From Symbiodinium natans (lineage: Eukaryota; Sar; Dinophyceae; Suessiales; Symbiodiniaceae), in contig CAJNDS010002112.1 in the NCBI GenBank assembly GCA_905221605.1, positions 124,001-188,000 of the forward strand: 64,000 nt of DNA, read 5' to 3'. Position 1 is the first letter of the stretch. Every line of letters begins with the position of its first letter. Positions 23,101 through 32,200 of the stretch are shown piece by piece. Below the pieces are notes generated by a model, which had not been told where the DNA came from, did not search any database, and saw only the letters and a program-made list of their open reading frames with translations. The position numbers were made by a program, and so were the translations under genes.

Positions 23101-23195
23101 TTCTGCTCGACTTCCCTGTTTTGATGGTTTTTTTCGGTTGCTCCAGGTAATCCCTTACTACAACCGCCCTAACCCCTAAACCCGAAAGAATGCAG

Positions 23196-23233
<38 letters not shown>

Positions 23234-26200
23234 TATACATATATATATATATGCTACCCCCCCCGGGTTATCCACGCTTTTTTGTGGTTTTCCACGCTTT
23301 TTGTGGTTGCGAGCCAATTAGATCGCTCACGGGCCGCGGTGACCCCTGAACTCCCCCCCCTCCTCCAATAGCCCAATCCCCTACATAACGTAAATGCATG
23401 CAATCCTTGAGATGTCGAGTCCTCTCCATCTGTCCAAACACTGGGCACAGCGACCTTCTCCCCTCCCCTCCCTTCCGCTCCGCTGCGCTCCCTGGTTCTT
23501 GCAAAGGCTTTTTTTCAGGGCTAAATCTCTAAACCCCTATCGGTTCAGGTTTAAGTCTTATAAAAAGAGAGGCACTGAAACCCTATAGGGTTTAAGGCTT
23601 CAAGCCGATAGGGTTTAGGGTTAAACCTGAACCTGAACCTTTAGATCCATAGGGTTTCAAGGTTAAGCAATTACACCTAAACCCTTAACCTTTAATCCTA
23701 TACGGTTAATAGGTTTGAAGATTTTAAGATCTAGGTATTTAAACCTAAGCCCATAGAGTTTAAACCTCAAGGGTTTACGGTTTAGGCATCTAAACCTGCA
23801 CCCTTTAGGGTCAGAACCCTAAAAGCCTATAGGGCTCTACAAGGCTGAAAAGTTTTAACCGCATAGGCGCTGAAGGTATACATGCCCAGACCTTAGGTTT
23901 TCAAACCTTTAAATCCCATAAAGTCTAAAGGTTTAGGGTTTTTCAAGGTATCTCTAAAGCCCTCACGGGGCTAGCCCGATAGGGTTTAAACCCTATAGGC
24001 CTATAGGGTTCAACAGTTTAGGGCTTTAGGTTTAGGCACTGCCTATAGGATTAGAGCCTGAAAAACCCTATCAGGCTTGAGGCTTAATTCCCTAAACCTA
24101 AAATCCCACATGGTTTTGCCTCTGTTTATAGGGCTTGGTGGAGATGCAAAGAATAAGCAGAATAAGTACCCACACCATGTATCGGGTTCAAAAGTTTAGG
24201 GGTCTTAAAGGTTTATAAGCCCATGGAGATAAACCGTAAGGGCTTACGGCAATCTAAATCCCAAGCCCTTTTGGGTCAGAACCCTGAAAGCCTATGGGGC
24301 TCTTAAAGCCTCAAAGGTTGCAGCCCTATAGGCTTTGAAGGTATACATGCCCAGACCTTAGTTTTGTAAACCTTTAAATCCCAAAAAGTTCATCTCTAAA
24401 GCCCTCACGGGGTTAGCCCGATAGGGTTTAAACCCTATGTACCCTATAGGCCTATAGGGTTCACATGTTATGGTTTAAGGTTGAGGCATTACGGCTAGGA
24501 TTAGAACCTTATAACCCTGTGTACGACTCACCTTTACGTACTATTTGATGGTTCTGTTTCCCCTGTTAAAGCTTCAAAGATTTTAAAGAATTTACAAAGA
24601 CCCTTCAATTCTTGAAAACCCTGTAAACTCCTTAACATACTCTGGCTTTCAACTGTTTAAGGATGTTAAGGAATGTAAAAGGCCACTTAGATACTTTAAA
24701 ATCCGTAAAAGTTTGAAAAAAATCGACTATTTTGGGAAATGCCCGGCCCTTTGAATTTTTAAAATCCGTACATTCCTTCAAATCCTTGAAATTTTGAAAC
24801 AAAATAGTTATTTTGGGAAACGGCCCGGCCCATTTAAATACTCTAACTATGGTTTCAGCACCTCTAGGGCTACAGCCTTCTAATCTTTAGAGCCCTCAAG
24901 GGTTTTTAGGGTTCTGACCCTCAAGGGTTTCGGGTAATGCTTAAAGCTTAGACCCTATAGGGCTAAACCCTATAGAGCTAACCCCGTCAGGGTATTAGAG
25001 ATAGTCTCCGGGGAGCCCTAAGGCTTTGGATTGAACTTCAAAACTCGAGACCCTGGATTCAAGATCCCGGGGAAACTTTTCCCTGGAACCTTGAATCCTG
25101 AATCTTGAATCCCGGAGTATTGAAGTTCAATGCTCCGGATTGAAGTTCAATACTCCGGGATTCAAGATTCAAGGTTCCAGGGAAAAGTTTCCCCGGGATC
25201 TTGAATCCAGGGTCCCGAGTATTGAAGTTCAATACCCCGGATTGAACTTCAATACTTCGGGACCCTGGATTCAAGATCCCGGGGAAACTTTTCCCTGGAA
25301 CCTTGAATCCTGAATCTTGAATCCCGGAGTATTGAAGTTCAATGCTCCGGATTGAAGTTCAATACACCGGGATTCAAGATTCAAGATTCAAGGTTCCAGG
25401 GAAAAGTTTCCCCGGGATCTTGAATCCAGGGTCCCGAGTATTGAAGTTCAATACCCCGGATTGAACTTCAATACTTCGGGACCCTGGATTCAAGATCCCG
25501 GGGAAACTTTTCCCGGGAACCTTGAATCTTGAATCTTGAATCCCGGAGTATTGAAGTTCAATCCGGAGCATTGAACTTCAATACTCCTTGTCCCTCATCG
25601 TGCTTGACCATTGAGGCCTTGAAATTTAAGTACACTATGCACTCTAGAAACGTCTCTAGAGGTGTAGTATAAACATACAGATTATCAACCAGATATAAAT
25701 AGAGGAAGAAGGAAAATATAATCAACACGCTGGGGCAAAGAAAACAAATTACGAACGAAAAAAAGAAATACGCAGCGCCAGAACAAGAAAAACACAAAAC
25801 AAGCAGAAAAGGTGTGGATAACTGGGGGGGGGGGTACCATATATATAATAGGTAGTCTCGGGGGCCTAGAGCCCTGAACACCAAACGAAAGGCTTTGAAT
25901 CTCAGGGCTCGGCCTGAGGGGTTCTTAGGTTGTTTTTTTATGGGGTGTGTTTAGGTTCTGTTTAGGGCTTGGGCTCAAGGGTTTTTAGGGGTTTTAGAGT
26001 TTTCTAAGCGACAGGCGTCACCAGCCCTCCCTTTGCCGCAGCCAATGCCCGCCATCCTTCCTCTCCAGCGAAGATGGCTTGCCTCCCGCTTTCGCCGGCC
26101 CCGAATTCTACTAAACCCTAAACCCTAAACCCTAAACCCTAAACCCTAAACCCTAAACCCTAAACCCTAAACCCTAAACCCTAAACCCACCATGGCTTAG

Positions 26201-29200
26201 GGTTTCCATGGACAAGCCTCTGCTCTCGGGTCTCTTTGCGTGTGCTGTACGCCCTAGTTTTACCTTATCTAGTCCCTATATACCTAAGTAGCCCTAAACA
26301 ACCCCAAATGACCCCTAAGGCCCTAAGGTCCCTTCTAAGGGCCCCTCCTTTTGGTGTCCCTTGAGTAAAAGAAACCACGCGGCCACATCCCTGTGGCTTC
26401 AAGCTCAGGGCCGCCCCCAGAAAGAACCCCGAATCTTCACCCCGAAACCAGACCTACCCATTTCCACCCCGATCAAGAATCCTAACCCTAAACCCTTATA
26501 AACCCCAAACCCTAAACCCTAGGCTCACTAGACCCAAGAGTAACCTAGATCTTAAAACGGGTGCCCTTTATTTGGGGGGTTTGATGCGGGCTCAACAAGG
26601 GAGCCTCAACTCCAAAAAAAGGTTGAAGGGCCTTCCTGCTCTGGGTCCTCATCCCGACGTTACCCATTGTTTAGGGGGGATTCTTAATCACCCTAAACCC
26701 TAAACCCTAAACCCCTAAACCCCTAAACCCTAAACCCTAAACCCTAAACCCTAAAACCCCAAACCCTAAACCCTAAACTTCACTTTCTTCGGGGGGGTGG
26801 GGGGGGTTCTTAAGCAAATAGTAGACCCAGCGTGCCTGAGCTCCTCAACGTCCACTGCCTTCCACGAAGCGATTATATGTATATATATATACATATATAT
26901 ATATATGCATATGCACGTTTTTTTTTTTTTTTGGGGGGGGTTCTTAAGCAAATAGTAGTACTTGTAGCACTACCAGAGATGCAAGCATCACACTCATGGC
27001 GGACCTTGATGCGTGCCCGTTTCTGCAACGGAGCCGCCTGCTCTGGGACTTTGTCGATCACGTGGGCTTCATCGAAGTTCCCATGGGCCGCGACAATCTT
27101 CCTAGGCTTTGTCATCTGGCCAGGCAGCTAATCCCATTTCTCCCCTTGCTGTGGCCGATGATTGAAGTCTCCCTAAACCCTAAAACCCTAAAACCCTACA
27201 ACCCTACAACCCTAAAACCATAAAACCCTAAAACCCTAAAACTCTAAAACCCTAAAGCCCTAAAACCCTCAAACCCTAAACCCTAAACCCTAAAAACCCT
27301 AAACCCTAAAACCCTACCGAGTTCCGGGTATCCTCCCGCGCAGCCAAGGATCGATCGACTCACGCCAGCTTGCCGCTCGAGGGAATCCTGGGCTACGCGA
27401 CCCTCCACGTTGCATCAGGCTATCTGGGTGGTTGCCAATATTGGTTTAGGGTTAGGGTTTAGGGTTTAGGGTTTAGGGTTTAGGGTTTAGGGTTTAGGGT
27501 TGTCAGTAGTATGATCCCTCTTGGGGTACCCTACATATAAGCTGCTGTATGATAATAGGGATCCAGAACGGGACCACAATTTTGACAACCACCCATCTGT
27601 AACACCAGCGCTCCTGGCAAGCGCAAATAAGGGAAGGAGCCTCAAATCGGGTGAGGGATCTGGGCTTAGGGGGACATTTCAAGCCAAGCTGTTTTGGAGA
27701 TGCCCCAAATCGAAACTACCCCTGTAACCTGGTGGTGGCATCCGATCGAAGCCTGCAATCCGCTCCCGATGGCTCGTGGCATCTCCAACCCCCATAGCAC
27801 TGACTAGATAAGCACCCGATGCAGGCATTGACAGGAGTGAGTCTGTCACTACTGTAGCGTGGAAGTGGAGCAAGATGCGACAAGATGGAAACGACAAGCC
27901 CCTCTGCCTAGCCTTATGAGAATTCACTTCAGCCGTGCCATGTGACAGCGATGAAACGCAGCAAAGCCACGATGTTCCTTGGCAATGTGTGCAGCCGCTG
28001 CCGGAATGCACCAACACATGGAACGTACGTGTGATCACCTACGGTGAAAGGAACTCAGATGTCGGGCCGCGCCAACACCGCAGGAATCTCTACGCAACCA
28101 GGGCTCTGCGTGTAGCATCTGCGCAGGATGCCCTGGACAAAGGCCGAAGGAAGCTATTTCCCGGGGTGTTGGCCTTTTTGCTCGAGGGTTCATAGGGTTT
28201 AGGCTTGAAAGGGTGCAGGTTAAGGTTTACGGGCGTTTGCTCCAGAATAAGGTCCCTTTGGTCTTAGACGAGTCCGAGCCCAGCAAACCAAATTAAAAAA
28301 AAAAAAAAACAAGGATACCATGGGCGAGGCTTGAAGAGTCCCAAGAAGGCGCACTCCAGAGGGTTCCTATCGAAACGCTGTAAACAATCCTGGATTTCGG
28401 GTTTAGGGTTTAGGGAGCTAAACAATCCTGGGTTTAGGGTTTAGGGTTTAAGGTTTTGGGTTTAGGGAGCATATTATCGGGTTCTTACGGGAGAGGGGGG
28501 TTCATGGAGTGCAGGTACCTATTGGGCACCTTAAGGAAGTTTAGGGAAGCTTAGGGAGCCTTGGGGGTTTAGGGTTTAGGGTTTAGGGTTATATACACCC
28601 TGAACCCCCTCCCCTAAGAACCCCAACAGTTTAGGTTGCCGGCAGGACACGGTTGAAACCAAGTGCCGAAACGTCCCAACCCCGACTTGGAGGTTCGTGG
28701 TACTTCTTAACAAATTTACAAGGGTTTAGGGTTTAGGGTTTAGGGGTACTTATAACCCACTTGTAAGCTCCTTAAGTGCCCTGATATGGTTATAAGTACA
28801 CTTAGAATTGGTCAAGAAGCACCATGAACCTCCAAGAAATACCCTAGGTGGCCCGATAACCATGTGATCATAATCAAGGGTACTGTGCACTACACATTTT
28901 GAACCCAAGCTTCCTGAGATGTAGTGTACCCGAAGCCCCAAAACTCGAGACAACAAAACAGAGGCCTTGTCTTCAAGCCTCGGACGTCGGGGGCAACGCC
29001 AGAATTCATTTGGTGGCTTTTGAGTGAAGTTGGTTGCTTTTTACAACCTCTGGCCCTTGTAAGCCGTTTGTTGCGTGACAGGGTTTGGGGCCTGAGAGAG
29101 TTTAGCTTCTGGGTAGCCCAGCAACCAGATTGTACAAGGGGTATCGCCCTTTTGGGGTTGATTACTTCTACAAGGCAACCCAGAAACCCCGCAAAAAATT

Positions 29201-32200
29201 GGATGCAAAAGGATACCAGTGGGCTACCCAAGTTAGAGGCTCTCAAAAGCAGCAACACGACGGAAGCCTTCAGCTAAACCCTAAACCCTGAACCCTAACC
29301 CTAAACCCTAAACCCTAGCAAACGCACTCGGCCGTCATACCGCCCTGGTCCATTTCTGAATAGCCCAAGGGCAGCTTGATGAAGTAGTGCGCCAGTGTGG
29401 GCTTGTACCGGCCCGGCCACAGCTCGCGGCAAAGCTCGTAGAATGGCCCTGTTGTTGCTGGATCTCGTTTCAGGGCTTACTTGAAGGTTCATGGGTACTT
29501 CTTAGTTGCAAGAGCCTTAATTTACGGCCTTAATATAGGTAACCTGACTCGTATCCCTACTTATACCTACCCATGAACCTTCAAGTAAGGCTTTAGAGTT
29601 TTTTAAGGCGACACGTATCTCGTGCAAGGGGAGTCTTGCTCCGGAACCGCACAGATGCAAGCCCAAACCCCGATCCTGCCTGGCTCCTGGCGGAAGAAAT
29701 CCTTGGGTCTCACAGTTAGGATTTCGCCACCCTTCTCATAGTTAATTAGGGTTTAGGGTTTAGGGTTTGGGGTTTAGGGTTTAGGGTCTGGTTTAGTTGA
29801 CCTTGTGGTGTCTGCCGCCCAGAAGAAGGCTCATACCAGTCGCGAGGCTCGCCAATCTTTTTGGGGTGCCCTACACAGATATCTAGGTTTAATCACCCTA
29901 AACCTTAAACCCTAAACCCTAAACACTTGTCCTCACCCTCCCCAAACAAGTCATGATGCTTGCTCTGCTCTGTCCCGCAGGCGCTTGCAGCCTTCAGTTA
30001 GTAGATGTGGCTGCCCAAGCCCGCAAAAGCTCGAGACTCATCCCTCCATGATTATACTCATACTCATATTAAATTAGTATAATATTAATGTTTTTGCTCG
30101 TATGCATATATTACCATATTCTTACACTATATATGATGCCGCTATGATTTTCTTGCGCCTAACCTAAGAACTGCGTGCTTCAAAAGAGTCCAGCTCGAAG
30201 ATCGCCTCCGGCTGGGAAAGGTTGAAGCGCTGCAGCGTGTCCTCGGCTTCGGCCGATCTAAGGGTAGTTTCATGGGCCCTTAATAATAACAATAATAACA
30301 ATAATCACAATGATAATAACAATAAGAATAATAGTTATTATTATTGTTATTATTTATAAAGGTACCTTCTCTTGAGGGGCCATACTAAGGGACCATGTAA
30401 CTACCCTAAGATTCTAGACCCAAGAGCAACCTAGGCATGGAAATCTAAAGGCGTTTGGAAGGGAACCCTAAACCCTAAACCCTAAACCCTTTTGGACCCA
30501 GACTCCTGAAGTCAGCTGGGAAAGGCCTTTGAAACCCTAAACCCTAAACCCTAAACCCTAAACCCTAAATACTTCCAAAAGAATAAGGGCCTGCTCTGGG
30601 TCCTAGTTTTGCTTCGCTCCACTGTTCTGAGCTGCAAGCTGCAAGGCCGAAGCTTCTGAAGACTAAACTCCTTGTTGGATTGCGTGGATGTAGGGCCCAG
30701 TCTCAAACCCTGCGTGAGCTCAATGGCGTTATGTTTTGGGCATACTTCTCGACATATCCTTGCCACGCCAGTCTACTCCACCATTTACGGGACACCATCG
30801 AAGCCCAAACCGTATAAAGGCTCCCAGAAACGAGTCCCTCAACGCATAGTTTTGGGGCGGGTGTAGGAGACAAAAGCTCCGGGGGCTTCAGGGCATTTGA
30901 TTCCGGGGCTAGGGTTGGCAAGGTTCAACTTGGGTGTCTTAGACTTGGCAGTTTCTTCGTGCTGTAAAGAGCTGTACACAGGCGAGAATCGTAAAGGCCA
31001 GTGCCGGGCGTACGGAAATCCGGTATCCTCAGCTGAGGCATGCAGGGACAATGCAAACGCATGTTAGGCCCAAAAGAAACCGTTGCCCTTTTGGTGCAAA
31101 GAGGTTTATGATGTTTATGAGGGAACCTAAGGCCCCCCCCCCCCCCCACCCCTCAGAAAAAGAGACCCTGCACTGAACCCCCATTAGCTCAGGCGTTTCA
31201 GTAACAGGGCTATATAGAAAATTCGATACTTTATGAGGCCCTTTTTGCACACCTTTCTGAACTTCAGAATATTGGAAATTCATACCTTTTATGATCTGCA
31301 ACTTTTGTTGATTGGCAGTTTCTTGAAATCTTATCGTTATTCATCTTCCGAGTCTTTATCTATTGATATGCGCACTTCCTTCTCCCATCCTAATATTGAT
31401 CCACGCGTAAACCTTGCCTTTGCTCACGAAGGTACTGTTGCAGTTGGCGTTTATTGGGGCGGTCTCACTGAGTGGTGTGTCCCTACGCATGAAACGCAAC
31501 CATTCATGAGCCGATACTCCCCTTATTAGAACCTTGGCACAAATAATGTTTTTTTTCTTATCTCCTCTTGGCTTATATATGAACAAGAAACAATTCCCAA
31601 GGGGAATATAGGAGTCGAGTGTCCCCGCAGCGGTGGAGAGACCGGCCCCGCACATGACCACCACGTCGCGACATTGGTGCTCTTGAAGATACCTGGCAAC
31701 TCCTCTCAGGCGTCAGAGATCCTAAATCCTAAGCCCTAAGCCCTAAACCCATAACCCAAAACCCAAACCCAAAACCCTAAACCCTAAACTACCAAAGCTT
31801 AGGCACTTTAGGGGATTCGAAGTATGGGCCCTTCATTTGGGCACCCTGCTTTGTGACCCTTACACACACGATACACGATAAGGGCCCATACTGTGGATCC
31901 CTGCAAATCCCTTTAAACCTTTTTGGACCCGGAGCTCTATTCCTTTAAACCTAAACCCTAAACCCTAAACCACAAGGGCCCATACTTGGGGCCAACCATA
32001 GAGATTTAGGGCTTCGGGATGTTTAGGGCTTTGGGGTTGAGACCCTGAACCCCGAACACCCCCTAAACTAGGGTTTAGGGTTTAGGGTTTAGGGTTTAGG
32101 GTTTAGGGTTTAGGATTTAGGATTTAGGGTTTAAAGTTTAGGGTTTAGGGTTTATCGCCCACGGCATTACTTCAGGTTCTGTGTGGCCAAGCCAAGCCGA

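Noticed and set aside
23096-23153. Possible sirtuin exon REVEQNI before a perfect GTAAGT donor
   Set aside because: Attractive at first as the TQNID or zinc-region exon, but it lies 3' of exon 11 and 5' of exon 12, where these already join in frame. Possibly an alternative or decoy site.
23033-23317. Minus-strand ORF rich in Tyr/Ile
   Set aside because: Mostly translated TATATA microsatellite.
31233-31529. Plus-strand 98-codon ORF with fairly coding-like composition
   Set aside because: It lies inside sirtuin intron 2, on the opposite strand, and its stop codon is supplied by a family P TIR element. No domain was recognised.
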